From Streptomyces sp. Je 1-332 (GTDB lineage: Bacteria; Actinomycetota; Actinomycetes; Streptomycetales; Streptomycetaceae), in contig NZ_CP160402.1 in assembly GCF_040730185.1 (NCBI RefSeq), positions 1,364,001 through 1,428,000 of the forward strand: 64,000 nt of DNA, given 5' to 3'. Positions 42,240 through 52,796 of this stretch are shown here, piece after piece. Both the position numbers and the translations under genes were made by a program. The first letter of the stretch is position 1, and each line of letters opens with the position of its first letter. The notes under the pieces are model-generated. The model saw only the letters and a program-made list of their open reading frames with translations, had not been told where the DNA came from and did not search any database.

Positions 42240-43778
42240 TTACGGGGCGCTGTCCTCCAGCTTGGAGCCCTTCAGGAGGAACCACGCCGCCACGGCCGTG
42301 GCGATGAGTACTGCCGCGCCCACGCCCGCGGCCAGGCGTAGGCCGTCGACGAAGGCGTCCTGGGCCGAGTGCAGCAGGGCCTGGGCCTCGTGGGCCGGGA
42401 GTACCGCGGAGGATTCCACCGCGCCGCCCAGCGACTCGTGCGCGGCCGACGCCACCTCGGGCGGGGTGCCCGCCGGGGCGGTGAAGTCGCGGTAGACGCC
42501 GGTGACGATGGAGCCGAGCAGGGCGATACCGAGGGCCGCGCCCAGTTCGTACGCCGTCTCCGAGACCGCGGAAGCGGCGCCCGCCTGCTCCTTGGGCACG
42601 CTGGAGAGGATGACGTCGGCGGTCACCGTGAACGAGAAGCCCGCGCCGATGCCGACGACCAGGAGCGAGGCTCCGAGCAGCGGATACCCGGTGCTCTGCT
42701 CCAGCGTGGTGAGCGCCGCCAACGCGATACCCACCGCCGCGAGTCCGCCGGCGACCACCGCGCGCACGGAGAACCGCCGCGCGACCATGCCCGCGATCAG
42801 ACCGGCCGCCACCGCGCCCACCGCGGCGGGCAGTTCGGCCAGGCCCGCCTCGAAGGGCCGCCGCCCCTGGACCAGTTGCAGGAACTGGGAGAGGAAGAAG
42901 ACCAGGCCGGAGAGGCCGAGCACCGTGAGGAGGTCGGCGAGGACCGCTCCGGAGAACCCCCGGTTGCGGAACAGACGCATGTCCAGGAGTGGCGCCGTCA
43001 GGGTGAGCTGGCGCCGTACGAACCAGGTGAGCGCCGCCACGCCGAGCACGGCGGCCACCGCGACGTCCCAGCGGAAGCCGTGCGCCGCCGCTTCCTTGAT
43101 GGCGTACACGACGGCGATCATGCCGATGAGCGAGAGCACGACGCTGATCAGGTCCCACGGGCCCGGCGCCGGATTCTTCGATTCGGGCAGGAACTTGATG
43201 CCCACGAGGACCAGGACCGCCATCACCGGCAGGTTGATCAGAAAGACCGAGCCCCACCAGAAGTGTTCGAGCAGGAAGCCGCCGACGACGGGGCCGACTG
43301 CCGCGCCCGCCGACGCCATCGCGCCCCAGATACCGACCGCGAGGCTGCGCTCGCGCGGGTCGTGGAAGATGTTGCGGATCAGCGCCAGCGTGGACGGCAT
43401 CAGCGTCGCGCCCGCGACACCGAGCAGCGCACGGGCCAGCATGAGGAGTTCGGGAGTGGTCGCGTAGGCGTTGAGGACCGAGACCGCGCCGAAGGCGACG
43501 GCGCCGACCAGCAGGAGCTTCTTGCGGCCGATGCGGTCACCGAGGCTGCCCATGGAGACGAGCAGACCGGCGATGACGAACGAGTACACGTCGCCGATCC
43601 ACAGCAGCTGCGTGCCGGTCGGCTTGAGGTCCTCGCTGATGTACGGCGTGGCAAGGCCGAGCACCGTCGCGTCCACCGCGACGAGCAGCACGGCAAGGAC
43701 CAGCACGGCGAGCGCGAGCCAGCGGCCGGGGCTGCGCTCGACCTCCGCCGACGCGGTCCGCTGTTCGATGCTGGTCAT
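42240..43778 (-). CDS. DHA2 (14-TM) MFS drug exporter
   Basis: A 512-residue EmrB/QacA-type transporter. The N-terminal half contains motif C-type PxxGPVVGG (GAAVGPVVGGFLL) and the loop GDRIGRKKLLL (motif A). DATVLGLATPYISEDL marks the first helix of the DHA2 family. About 14 hydrophobic helices are seen. Typical substrates are cationic dyes and antibiotics. ATG 43778 overlaps the TetR stop (ATGA), so a single operon is translated in coupled fashion. The stop lies in a GCGCCCC/GGGGCGC hairpin. Confidence 0.92.
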   Translation of the reverse strand: MTSIEQRTASAEVERSPGRWLALAVLVLAVLLVAVDATVLGLATPYISEDLKPTGTQLLWIGDVYSFVIAGLLVSMGSLGDRIGRKKLLLVGAVAFGAVSVLNAYATTPELLMLARALLGVAGATLMPSTLALIRNIFHDPRERSLAVGIWGAMASAGAAVGPVVGGFLLEHFWWGSVFLINLPVMAVLVLVGIKFLPESKNPAPGPWDLISVVLSLIGMIAVVYAIKEAAAHGFRWDVAVAAVLGVAALTWFVRRQLTLTAPLLDMRLFRNRGFSGAVLADLLTVLGLSGLVFFLSQFLQLVQGRRPFEAGLAELPAAVGAVAAGLIAGMVARRFSVRAVVAGGLAAVGIALAALTTLEQSTGYPLLGASLLVVGIGAGFSFTVTADVILSSVPKEQAGAASAVSETAYELGAALGIALLGSIVTGVYRDFTAPAGTPPEVASAAHESLGGAVESSAVLPAHEAQALLHSAQDAFVDGLRLAAGVGAAVLIATAVAAWFLLKGSKLEDSAP

Positions 43779-44326
43779 GGTTCCACTCTCCGTTGTGCGC
43801 CGCCGATCAGCAGCTCGGCGATCATGTGTGTGAAGTCGTTGGCGGCCACGCGGCCGTCCAGTACGGCCCAGGCGCCCGCGCCGATCAGGCCGTACAGCGC
43901 CTCTGTGAGCCAGACGGGGCTCAGGTCGATGCGGAACTCTCCGCCCTCCTGGCCGCGCCGGAAGAGGGCGCCGATGTTGTCGTCGAGCCGGGACCAGCCC
44001 TCGTGCTGTGCGTCGTCCTCGAAGAGCTGGTTCTCGGTGACGAGGAACGCGAGCAGACCAGCGGCCGGCTGGATCTCCTTCACCAGCCGGCGCAGCGCCT
44101 CCTGGGCGCTGTCGTCGCCGAGCCTGGCCGCTTCGAGCGCGGCCTCGCACTCCTGGATCCCGAGCTCTTCCAGGGCGCGTACGAGGGCGTCGCGCCCGGC
44201 GAAGTGACGGTGCAGGGTGGCCCGGCTGATCCCCGCCGCGCGCGCCACCTCGTCCATCGTGGACGAGCCTTTGCGGGTGAGGAGCGCCGCGGCGCTGCGC
44301 AGCACCTGGTCGCGATCGACTGACAT
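43775..44326 (-). CDS. TetR-family repressor of the adjacent MFS exporter
   Basis: A 183-residue TetR regulator. The N-terminal helix-turn-helix is STMDEVARAAGISRATLHRHFAGRDALVRALEE. The C-terminal ligand domain is helical (WLTEALYGLIGAGAWAV). It shares ATGA with the efflux gene, so it controls its own operon, a local autoregulatory pattern. ATG 44326 (MSVDRDQV) is chosen because the alternative at 44353 would fall inside the operator palindrome. The ligand is presumably an exported compound. Confidence 0.93.
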   Translation of the reverse strand: MSVDRDQVLRSAAALLTRKGSSTMDEVARAAGISRATLHRHFAGRDALVRALEELGIQECEAALEAARLGDDSAQEALRRLVKEIQPAAGLLAFLVTENQLFEDDAQHEGWSRLDDNIGALFRRGQEGGEFRIDLSPVWLTEALYGLIGAGAWAVLDGRVAANDFTHMIAELLIGGAQRRVEP

Positions 44327-44345
44327 GAGACAACCATAGACCACA

Positions 44346-44363
44346 TGAGACATTTTTGTCTCA
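44346..44363. promoter_or_regulatory. TetR operator palindrome
   Basis: TGAGACA-TTTT-TGTCTCA (44346-44363) is a perfect 18-bp inverted repeat, 20 bases upstream of the tetR start, with a further direct copy of CATGAGACA at 44324-44332. The first copy (44344-44352) overlaps the palindrome. Confidence 0.75.
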
Positions 44364-44381
44364 CGGAATCTGCGCGCCTCT

Positions 44382-44404
44382 CACCGGAGGGGTGCCCTCC
44401 GGTG
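44382..44404 (-). terminator. Terminator after the aldo/keto reductase gene
   Basis: A 10-bp stem (44382-44391 with 44395-44404), 3-base loop, sits just past the stop of the minus-strand aldo/keto reductase and before the TetR promoter region. Confidence 0.6.
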
Positions 44405-44409
44405 CTTTC

Positions 44410-45384
44410 TCAGTTCCAGGGCAGCTGCCCGCGCCGCTCCCAGTACGCAGCGGGCTCCTCCGCGAGGCCCGCGAGCCGCTCCAGCTGCCCGGCGTCGAGG
44501 TCGACGGCTGCCGCGTGCAGGTTCGACACGAGCTGGACCGAGGTGGCGGCGCCGGAGAGCACCACCCCCGCCCACGGCTGCCGGAGCACCAGGGCGAGGG
44601 CGACCGCGTCACAGCCGAGCCCGGCCTCCCCGGCGGTCTCGCGCAGGGCCGCCGGCGCCTGCGGGCCGGCGAGGCGGCCGTTGGCCATGGCCTCCTTGAC
44701 CAGCACGGTGAGCCCCGCGTCGTGGGCCTCGGCGAGCGCGGGGCCCGCCGATGTCTCCAGGGCGTTGTACGTGGCCTGGACGGTGCGGAAGAGCGGCTCG
44801 CCGTCGACGGTCACCTCGAGCGCGGCGCGGATCGCGGCCGCCTGCTCCGGGCCGCTGACGGAGAGTCCGACCGTCACGCCCGCTGCCGCCAACTCGGCGA
44901 GTTTGCCGTGCAGTTCCTTGTCGGTGAGGGCGGGGCTCTCCGGAGTCACGGAGTGGATCTGATAGAGGTCGAGCCGCTCACCGAGCAGCTGGGCACTCTC
45001 CTCGCGCTGACGGACGTACGCGGCGACGCTGTGGTCCTTGACCTCGTGCGGGCCCGCGGCGTCGGCGTTCCAGGCGGCCGTGTACGTGTAGCCCCACTTG
45101 CTGCCGATCACGACGTCCCGGATGTCGGGCCTGGCGTGCAGCCAGTCGGCGAGGAACTCCTCGGAACGGCCGTACGAGCGGGCCACGTCGATGTACCGCA
45201 CGCCCAACGCGTAGGCGGCGTCCAGGAGTTCGAGGGTGCGCTCGCGCAGGGCCTCGACGCTGCGGGATGGCGGCAGGTCCGCCTCGCGGCCGAGCGTGAT
45301 GTAGCCGGGCCTGCCGACGGCGGCCAGGCCGAAGCCGATGTGGGCGGTGGGGGTGGTCGCTGCGGCCAGGCGCGAGAAAGGCAT
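44410..45384 (-). CDS. Aldo/keto reductase
   Basis: A 324-residue NADPH-dependent oxidoreductase. The tetrad is seen as YIDVARSYGRSEEF (Asp and Tyr), VVIGSKWGYTY (Lys) and DLYQIHSVTPE (His). ATG 45384 has GGAG before it. The gene starts 125 bases after the argH stop, also on the minus strand, but a terminator follows it. The family reduces many carbonyls, and the substrate cannot be told. Confidence 0.9.
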   Translation of the reverse strand: MPFSRLAAATTPTAHIGFGLAAVGRPGYITLGREADLPPSRSVEALRERTLELLDAAYALGVRYIDVARSYGRSEEFLADWLHARPDIRDVVIGSKWGYTYTAAWNADAAGPHEVKDHSVAAYVRQREESAQLLGERLDLYQIHSVTPESPALTDKELHGKLAELAAAGVTVGLSVSGPEQAAAIRAALEVTVDGEPLFRTVQATYNALETSAGPALAEAHDAGLTVLVKEAMANGRLAGPQAPAALRETAGEAGLGCDAVALALVLRQPWAGVVLSGAATSVQLVSNLHAAAVDLDAGQLERLAGLAEEPAAYWERRGQLPWN

Positions 45385-45509
45385 CGCGGGCTCCGTTCGG
45401 TCGGCTCCTTCGGCTCCTTGCGAAGACGACCAACGTAACCCGCGATGCCCACGTCAACGCGGCACGCACCGCCCCGGCGTCACGTGCGCGCCGCGACACT
45501 GCTCCCGCG

Positions 45510-46952
<1,443 letters not shown>

Positions 46953-46972
46953 TTAACCTGCATGCGCCGTAG

Positions 46973-47007
46973 TGCATGAGTATGCAGTGTGCCGTATGTT
47001 TCGTCAA
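46973..47007 (-). promoter_or_regulatory. argH promoter with ARG box
   Basis: Read on the minus strand, TTGACG (47002-47007) and CATACT (46979-46984) are 17 bp apart. TGCATGAGTATGCA (46973-46986) is an inverted repeat with arms TGCAT/ATGCA that overlaps the -10, the shape of an ArgR box. ArgR with arginine would block transcription. Confidence 0.7.
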
Positions 47008-47091
47008 TCCGGCCACGATGCGAGACCCACCATGCGAGACATCGACCAGGTCGTTAGACAGGCGAACTAACTTTGTGAATAATCGTTAGGC

Positions 47092-47679
47092 ATGGGAAAG
47101 ACCTACGAACGCATAGACGGCAGACTCCGCTCGTTCATCGAGGCTCAGCCTCTCTTCTTCACCGCGACCGCGCCCCTCTCCGGCGACGGCACGATCAATC
47201 TCTCCCCCAAGGGCATCACGGGTTCCTTCGCCGTCATCGACGAACACACCGTGGCGTATCTGGACTTCGCGGGCAGCAACGCCGAGACGGTCGCGCACCT
47301 GCGCGAGAACGGCCGCATCACCCTGATGTGGACCGCCTTCCAGGGCCCGCCGAACATCGTCCGGGTGCACGGCCGGGGCGAACCCGTCTTCCGCGACGAC
47401 CCGCGCTGGGCCGACCTGCTCGGCCACTTCCCCGCCGTCGACCCGACCCCGCACGGCCTGCGCGCCATCATCGTCGTGACGGCCGAACTCGTCCGTGACA
47501 CCTGCGGATACGCGGTGCCCTTCATGTCGTACGACGAGGACCGCGACCTGCACGCCAAGCGCTTCGCGCGCGAGGACGACGCGTCGCTGAGCGCCTACTT
47601 CACCAAGAAGGAGCACATCGCGCAGAGCATCGACGGCCTGCCGGGGCTGCCGCTGCCGTTGCCGCCCAGTACGGTCTGA
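47092..47679 (+). CDS. Pyridoxamine-5'-phosphate oxidase-fold (flavin) protein
   Basis: A 195-residue protein of the split-barrel FMN-binding PPOX family. Typical segments are IEAQPLFFTATAPLSGDGTINLSPKG, TVAYLDFAGSNAETVAHLRENGRITLMW and GRGEPVF. It is not a PdxH enzyme; this branch often reduces F420- or flavin-linked substrates. Function unproven. ATG 47092 opens 151 bases from argH, divergent. The L,D-transpeptidase gene follows after 3 bases. Confidence 0.85.
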   Translation: MGKTYERIDGRLRSFIEAQPLFFTATAPLSGDGTINLSPKGITGSFAVIDEHTVAYLDFAGSNAETVAHLRENGRITLMWTAFQGPPNIVRVHGRGEPVFRDDPRWADLLGHFPAVDPTPHGLRAIIVVTAELVRDTCGYAVPFMSYDEDRDLHAKRFAREDDASLSAYFTKKEHIAQSIDGLPGLPLPLPPSTV

Positions 47680-47682
47680 GCC

Positions 47683-48396
47683 ATGCGCCCCCGTGCCGTC
47701 GCCCTCGCGTCCGTAAGCGCCCTCATCCTGGCCGTCGCCGGCACGCTCGGCGCCGCGCCCCACGCGAACCCCCCACTGCCGGACCGCATGGCCGACACGG
47801 GCGACGGCACCCAGCTCATCACCGCCGAGGCCGCGCGCACCAGTTCCACCACCGGCACGGTCACGTGGTGGGACCGCAGCGGCGGGCGGTGGGCAAAGAC
47901 CGGGGCCTCCGCGGCCCGGTTCGGCGCGAAAGGCCTGACGGAGGGCGGCTCCCGCAAGCAGGGGACGAACACGACGCCCACCGGGCTCTTCCGGCTCCCG
48001 TACGCCTTCGGGATCAAGCCCGCGCCGCCCGGCACGGACTACTCCTACCGCCGCGTCGCGAAGAACTCCTGGTGGTGCCAGGACAACGACTCGCGCTCCT
48101 ACAACCGCTGGACCCAGCCGCGCCCCGCCGACTGCCGCGCCGCCGAGTCCGAGCACCTCATCACGTACGACCCCCAGTACGCGCACGCCCTGGTGATCGG
48201 CTTCAACTACGACCGGCCGGTGCGCGGACGCGGCGCCGGCATCTTCCTGCACGTCAACGGGCGCGGGGCGACGGCGGGTTGTGTGTCCGTGCCCGAGGAC
48301 GCGATGCGGCGGATCCTCGCGTGGGCCGACGAGGCGCGGCGGCCGCACATGGCGATCGGGACGCAGTCGGGGGCAACGGCCATCACGCGCTACTGA
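47683..48396 (+). CDS. Secreted L,D-transpeptidase-family protein (YkuD)
   Basis: A 237-residue exported protein with a signal peptide (MRPRAVALASVSALILAVAG, then LGAAPHA). The YkuD domain has GTNTTPTGLFRLPYAFG and the catalytic run IFLHVNGRGATAGCVSVPED with His and Cys. It would make 3-3 cross-links or trim peptidoglycan. Several Cys (WWCQDND, ADCRAAE, GCVS) could form a disulfide in the exported form. It starts 3 bases after the PPOX-like gene. Confidence 0.88.
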   Translation: MRPRAVALASVSALILAVAGTLGAAPHANPPLPDRMADTGDGTQLITAEAARTSSTTGTVTWWDRSGGRWAKTGASAARFGAKGLTEGGSRKQGTNTTPTGLFRLPYAFGIKPAPPGTDYSYRRVAKNSWWCQDNDSRSYNRWTQPRPADCRAAESEHLITYDPQYAHALVIGFNYDRPVRGRGAGIFLHVNGRGATAGCVSVPEDAMRRILAWADEARRPHMAIGTQSGATAITRY

Positions 48397-48477
48397 CCGC
48401 CCGCCGCCAGCTCGGTGTAGCGACCACATATCGAGACGGGGTTGCGTCCGCGCGGCGTGGCGGCGTTGCATCGCCGG

Positions 48478-49461
48478 GTGCAATCCGAACAGACGATCCC
48501 CAGCTCAACGGAGAGCGGCGACAAGGCGGCCCGCCTCGCCGTCACGGTCTTCCCCGTCCTCGTGCTCGCCGCGGGCGCGCTCGGCCTGATGGCGCCGGAC
48601 GCCTTCAAGGGCTGGGGCACGGACGTCCCGTACCTCCTGGGTCTCGTGATGTTCTGCATGGGGCTCACCATGACCCCGCTCGACTTCCAGGGTGTCGTCA
48701 AGCGGCCCTGGGCCGTCGCGCTCGGCCTTGTCGCGCATTACGTGATCATGCCGGGGCTCGGCTGGCTGATCGCGCACGCTCTCGGGCTCTCGCCGCAACT
48801 GGCCGCCGGTGTCATCCTCGTCGGCTGCGCGCCGAGCGGGACCGCGTCCAATGTCGTGACCTATCTGGCGCGCGGCGACGTGGCCCTCTCGGTCTCGGTC
48901 GCCACCGTGTCGACCGTGCTCGCGCCGCTCATCACTCCCCCGCTCACCCTCCTCCTCGCGGGCGAGTACCTGCCCGTGGACGCGGGTTCGATGGTCACGG
49001 ACATCCTCAAGACCGTGCTGCTCCCGGTCATCGCCGGTCTCGTCGTGCGTCTGCTGTTCGGGCGCTACATCGGGCGTGTGCTCAGTGCGCTGCCGTGGCT
49101 GTCCGCCGTGACCATCGCCGTCATCGTGGCCATCGTCGTCGCGGGCAGCGCGGCGGCCATCAAGTCGGCCGCCCTGCTCGTGTTCCTCGCCGTCGTCCTG
49201 CACAACGGCCTCGGCCTCGCGCTCGGCTACGGAGCGGGCAAGCTGGCCCGCCTGGGCCCGCCCGCGTCGCGCGCCATGGCCTTCGAGGTCGGGATGCAGA
49301 ACTCCGGGCTCGCGGCCTCGCTCGCAACCGCCCACTTCAGCCCGCTCGCCGCGCTGCCCGCCGCCGTGTTCTCCGTGTGGCACAACGTCTCGGGGGCGCT
49401 CGTCGCCGCCTGGATGTCCCACCGGGCGCGGCGGACGGAACGGCGGGCCGAGCAGGCCTGA
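48478..49461 (+). CDS. Bile acid:sodium symporter-family transporter
   Basis: A 327-residue membrane protein. Nine to ten hydrophobic segments with the family pattern GLVMFCMGLTMTPLDFQG, VGCAPSGTASNVVTYLARGDVALSVSVATVSTVLAPL and FEVGMQNSGLAASLA. The family co-transports organic anions with sodium. The start is unsettled: GTG 48478 (weak ribosome-binding site) and TTG 48442 are in frame, and the 5' 40 codons look non-coding. Substrate unknown. Confidence 0.85.
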   Translation: MQSEQTIPSSTESGDKAARLAVTVFPVLVLAAGALGLMAPDAFKGWGTDVPYLLGLVMFCMGLTMTPLDFQGVVKRPWAVALGLVAHYVIMPGLGWLIAHALGLSPQLAAGVILVGCAPSGTASNVVTYLARGDVALSVSVATVSTVLAPLITPPLTLLLAGEYLPVDAGSMVTDILKTVLLPVIAGLVVRLLFGRYIGRVLSALPWLSAVTIAVIVAIVVAGSAAAIKSAALLVFLAVVLHNGLGLALGYGAGKLARLGPPASRAMAFEVGMQNSGLAASLATAHFSPLAALPAAVFSVWHNVSGALVAAWMSHRARRTERRAEQA

Positions 49462-49540
49462 CGGGCACCCCGCAACCCCGCCACAAAGAATCTTCAGGCA
49501 GCCGTAGACAGGACGGATCAGCTCCGCTTAGCTTCTAGAC

Positions 49541-50257
49541 ATGCCTGGACAGGTTCATAAGCATCATCGTGTCGCGCACGTACTCGCCGACGAGATCCGC
49601 GCCGGAGTCCACGCCGACGGCAGCCGCCTGCCCGGCGAGCATGCCCTGCGGGAGCGGTTCGGCGTCAGCCGTACGACCGTGCGGCAGGCGCTCAGCGCGC
49701 TCGGCGAGCAGGGGCTCATCGAGACGCACGCCGGGATCGGTTCGATCGTCACGTTCGACGGCACCCCGCTCGACCAGCAGCTCGGCTGGACCCGGGCGCT
49801 CGCCGACCAGGGCACCGAGCTCTCCACCGAGACCCTCCGCTTCGAGCGGATCACGGACCCGGAGCTGGCCGCCGAACTCGGCCTGACGGAACCGCGCTTC
49901 GTCGCCCTCGACCGCGTCAGGCGACTGCCCGACGGCGCGGGCGTCTCCCTGGAGCGCAGCCGCGTCCCCGCCGTGCCCGCCCTCGCCGACCTGCCCGAGC
50001 GCGGCCTCGAAGGCGGCTCCCTCAACCGGACGCTGCTGGCGGCGGGCCGTGTCGCCGCGTCCAGCGACGCCCGCATCGCGGTGTCCGGCCTCGGCGACCG
50101 GGACGCGGGGCACCTCCACCGCTCCCCCGGTGAGCCGTTCATCCGGCTCACCCAGGTCTTCCGCGATGCCGATGGGGAGGTCGTGGAGCAGGTGACGAGC
50201 CTGCTCGACCCGTCCCGGTTCCAACTGCACGTACGCACCGGCCGAGGAGGCCACTGA
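49541..50257 (+). CDS. GntR/HutC-type regulator
   Basis: A 238-residue regulator. The N-terminal winged helix is DGSRLPGEHALRERFGVSRTTVRQALSALGEQGLI. The UTRA effector domain follows (VALDRVRRLPDGAGVSLERSRVP, FIRLTQVFRDADGEVVEQVTSLLDPSRFQL). The stop shares a base with the next start (TGATG at 50255-50259), so it is the first gene of the nucleoside-like operon. TCTAGA lies at 49534-49539, a possible operator half. It should respond to a ligand made or carried by the operon. Confidence 0.93.
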   Translation: MPGQVHKHHRVAHVLADEIRAGVHADGSRLPGEHALRERFGVSRTTVRQALSALGEQGLIETHAGIGSIVTFDGTPLDQQLGWTRALADQGTELSTETLRFERITDPELAAELGLTEPRFVALDRVRRLPDGAGVSLERSRVPAVPALADLPERGLEGGSLNRTLLAAGRVAASSDARIAVSGLGDRDAGHLHRSPGEPFIRLTQVFRDADGEVVEQVTSLLDPSRFQLHVRTGRGGH

Positions 50258-51261
50258 TGACCACCGCACCGCCCGACCTGCTCGACCGGGCACTCGGCGC
50301 CTTCTACGGGCTCGCGCTCGGCGACGCGCTCGGCATGCCGACCCAGGTCATGTCCCGCGAGGACGTCGTGCGCGTCTACGGCACGCTGACCGGGTTCGAA
50401 CCCGCCCGTGACGACAACCCAGTGAGCGCGGGGATGCCCGCCGGCGCCGTCACCGACGACACCGACCAGGCGGTCATCGTGGCGCGGCTGCTCGTCGAGG
50501 GCGGCGGGCACGTCGGCCCGCTGCGGTTCGCCGACGAACTCCTCTCCTGGGAGCGGGAGATGAAGGCCAAGGGGTCCTTCGACCTGCTCGGCCCGTCCAC
50601 CAAGGCCGCCCTTGACGCCGTCGCGGCGGGCGCCGATCCCAAGGAGGCGGGCAGGTACGGCACCACCAACGGCGCCGCGATGCGCGTCACCCCCGTCGGC
50701 ATCGCCTTCACCGCCGATCCGCTGCCGGACTTCCTCGACCGGGTCGTGGAGTCCTGCCAGGTCACCCATGACACGAACATCGGCATCGCGGGCGCGGCGG
50801 CCGTCGCCGCCGCGGTGAGCACAGGGGTCGCGGGCGGCACGCTCGACGACGCCTTCGACGCCGCCGTCGCCGCCGCGCGGGCCGGAGCCCGGCGCGGCAA
50901 CTGGATCGCCGGGGCCGACATCTCCGCCAGGATCGCCTGGGCCCGCGAGCTGGTGACCGGCCTGGACGAGGCCACGGCCCTCGATCGGGTCGTCGCGCTC
51001 ATCGGCACCAGCGTCGCCAGCCAGGAGTCGGTACCCGCCGCGTTCGCCGTGCTCGCGCTGACCGGCGGAGATCCCTGGCGCAGCGCGCTGCTCGCCGCGA
51101 ACCTCGGCGGCGACAGCGACACCATCGCCGCGATCGCGGGTGCGGTCGCCGGATCGGTACGCGGCCTCGCGGGCCTCCCCGCCGACGCCGTACGCACCCT
51201 GCGCACGGTCAACCACCTCGAACTGGAGCCGCTGACGGCCCAGTTGCTCACCCACCGCTGA
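50257..51261 (+). CDS. ADP-ribosylglycohydrolase-family protein
   Basis: A 334-residue DraG/ARH-type hydrolase. Metal ligands are in GALGDALG-like LALGDALGMPTQ, VTDDTDQAV (TDDTD), and GGDSDTIAAIAGAVAGS near the C-terminus; these are the two di-Mg signatures of the family. It breaks N-glycosidic links to ribose. In E. coli-like DraG the substrate is a protein; here, next to a permease and a sugar kinase, a small ribose derivative is more likely. Start at ATG 50257 is coupled to the GntR stop. Confidence 0.92.
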   Translation: MTTAPPDLLDRALGAFYGLALGDALGMPTQVMSREDVVRVYGTLTGFEPARDDNPVSAGMPAGAVTDDTDQAVIVARLLVEGGGHVGPLRFADELLSWEREMKAKGSFDLLGPSTKAALDAVAAGADPKEAGRYGTTNGAAMRVTPVGIAFTADPLPDFLDRVVESCQVTHDTNIGIAGAAAVAAAVSTGVAGGTLDDAFDAAVAAARAGARRGNWIAGADISARIAWARELVTGLDEATALDRVVALIGTSVASQESVPAAFAVLALTGGDPWRSALLAANLGGDSDTIAAIAGAVAGSVRGLAGLPADAVRTLRTVNHLELEPLTAQLLTHR

Positions 51262-51326
51262 GACCACCGAGAGCTCTCCGCCCACTCCCCGTCCCCGCCC
51301 CACGTACCGCGCAAGGAGGTTCCGTC

Positions 51327-52796
51327 ATGGCCGCTTCGACGAAGAACGTGTCGGTCGGCACCGTGGAGACCCGAGGGATCGAGCCGGTCCCCGACAGCGA
51401 ACGTCACGGCCACGCCGGCCAGATGTTCTGGACCTGGTTCGCCGCCAACATCTCGATCCTGGGTCTGCCGCTCGGCGCGACGCTCGTCGCCTTCCGCGGC
51501 CTCAACATCTGGCAGGCCGCGCTGGTCGCGATCGTCGGCTCGGTAGGGTCGTTCGCGCTGGTGGGGGCCTTGAGCCTGGCGGGCAAGAAGGGCGGGGCGC
51601 CTGCCCTCACGCTCTCCCGCGCGGTGTTCGGGCAGCGCGGCAACGCGGGCCCGACGCTCGTCAGCTGGCTGAGCAGGGTCGGCTGGGAGACGATCACGAC
51701 GACCACGGCGGCGTACGCGCTGCTCGCCCTCCTCGGCGTGGCCTTCGACGTCCGCCGGAACTCCTTCCTGACCGTGCTCTGCCTGCTGGTCTTCATCGCC
51801 TGCACGCTGCTGATCAGCGGCCTCGGACACGCCACGATCATGTGGATCAACAAGTGGGCGACCGTCCTGTTCGGCGTCCTGAACCTGATCGTGATGGGCT
51901 TCCTGGTCGCGACCGTCGACTGGTCGAAGGTCCTCGAAGCCCCGGCGGGGCCGGCCAGCGGTGTCGTCGCCGGCATCGGATTCATCGCCGCGGGCACGGG
52001 CATCGGCTGGGCCAACGCCGGTGCGGACTACGCCCGTTACCTCCCCCGTACGATCCCCGGGCGACGCCTGGTCACCGCGTCGGCCTTCGGCGCGGGCATC
52101 CCGCTCGTGCTGCTCATCTCGCTCGGCTCGCTCCTGACAGCAGGCGACCCGTCGCTCGCCACGTCCTCCGACCCGGTCTCCGCGATCAACGCGATGCTGC
52201 CGTCCTGGATGGCGATCCCGTATCTGATCGCGGCCTTCGGCGGCCTGCTGATGTCCAACCACCTGTCGACCTACTCGGCGGGGCTCACCATGATCACGCT
52301 GGGTCTGCGGGTGCCGCGGGCCTGGGCCGTGGTCATCGACATCGTCCTGATGTTCCTCGGCGGCATCTACTTCATGCTGATCGCCGACGACTTCTACGGG
52401 CCCTTCTCCACCTTCCTCACCCTCCTCGCCGTGCCGATCTCCGCCTGGATCGGGGTGATCGCGGTCGACATGCTGCGGGGCCGCGACTACGACCCCGACG
52501 CCCTGATGGACACCTCGCGGACCAGCCGCTACTGGTACACGGGCGGCTTCCGGATGCCCGCCGTGCTCGCGTGGGTCGCGGCGATCGTGTCGGGGCTCCT
52601 GTTCACCACCGCCGGTACGGGCGCGGACGACGTGTGGTTCTCCGGGCCGCTGGCCGACACATGGTTCGGGGTCAACGGGCTCGGCTGGGCGGTGTCCATC
52701 GTGGTGGGCGCGGCGGTCTACGCGGCGCTCGGCGGACGCGGCTCCCTTTCATCAACTCCCGCGTCCACCTCAGCAGTCGAGGAGCCCGTCCGATGA
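51327..52796 (+). CDS. NCS1-family cytosine/purine-type permease
   Basis: A 489-residue permease with about 12 helices. MFWTWFAANISILGLPLGATL is the N-terminal signature of NCS1 transporters, and GTGIGWANAGADYARYLPRTIPGRRLV holds the conserved polar site. The family moves nucleobases, allantoin, hydantoins and nucleosides. AAGGAGG precedes ATG 51327. ATGA at its end overlaps the PfkB start. The operon context predicts uptake of a base or nucleoside that is then handled by the hydrolase and kinase. Confidence 0.93.
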   Translation: MAASTKNVSVGTVETRGIEPVPDSERHGHAGQMFWTWFAANISILGLPLGATLVAFRGLNIWQAALVAIVGSVGSFALVGALSLAGKKGGAPALTLSRAVFGQRGNAGPTLVSWLSRVGWETITTTTAAYALLALLGVAFDVRRNSFLTVLCLLVFIACTLLISGLGHATIMWINKWATVLFGVLNLIVMGFLVATVDWSKVLEAPAGPASGVVAGIGFIAAGTGIGWANAGADYARYLPRTIPGRRLVTASAFGAGIPLVLLISLGSLLTAGDPSLATSSDPVSAINAMLPSWMAIPYLIAAFGGLLMSNHLSTYSAGLTMITLGLRVPRAWAVVIDIVLMFLGGIYFMLIADDFYGPFSTFLTLLAVPISAWIGVIAVDMLRGRDYDPDALMDTSRTSRYWYTGGFRMPAVLAWVAAIVSGLLFTTAGTGADDVWFSGPLADTWFGVNGLGWAVSIVVGAAVYAALGGRGSLSSTPASTSAVEEPVR

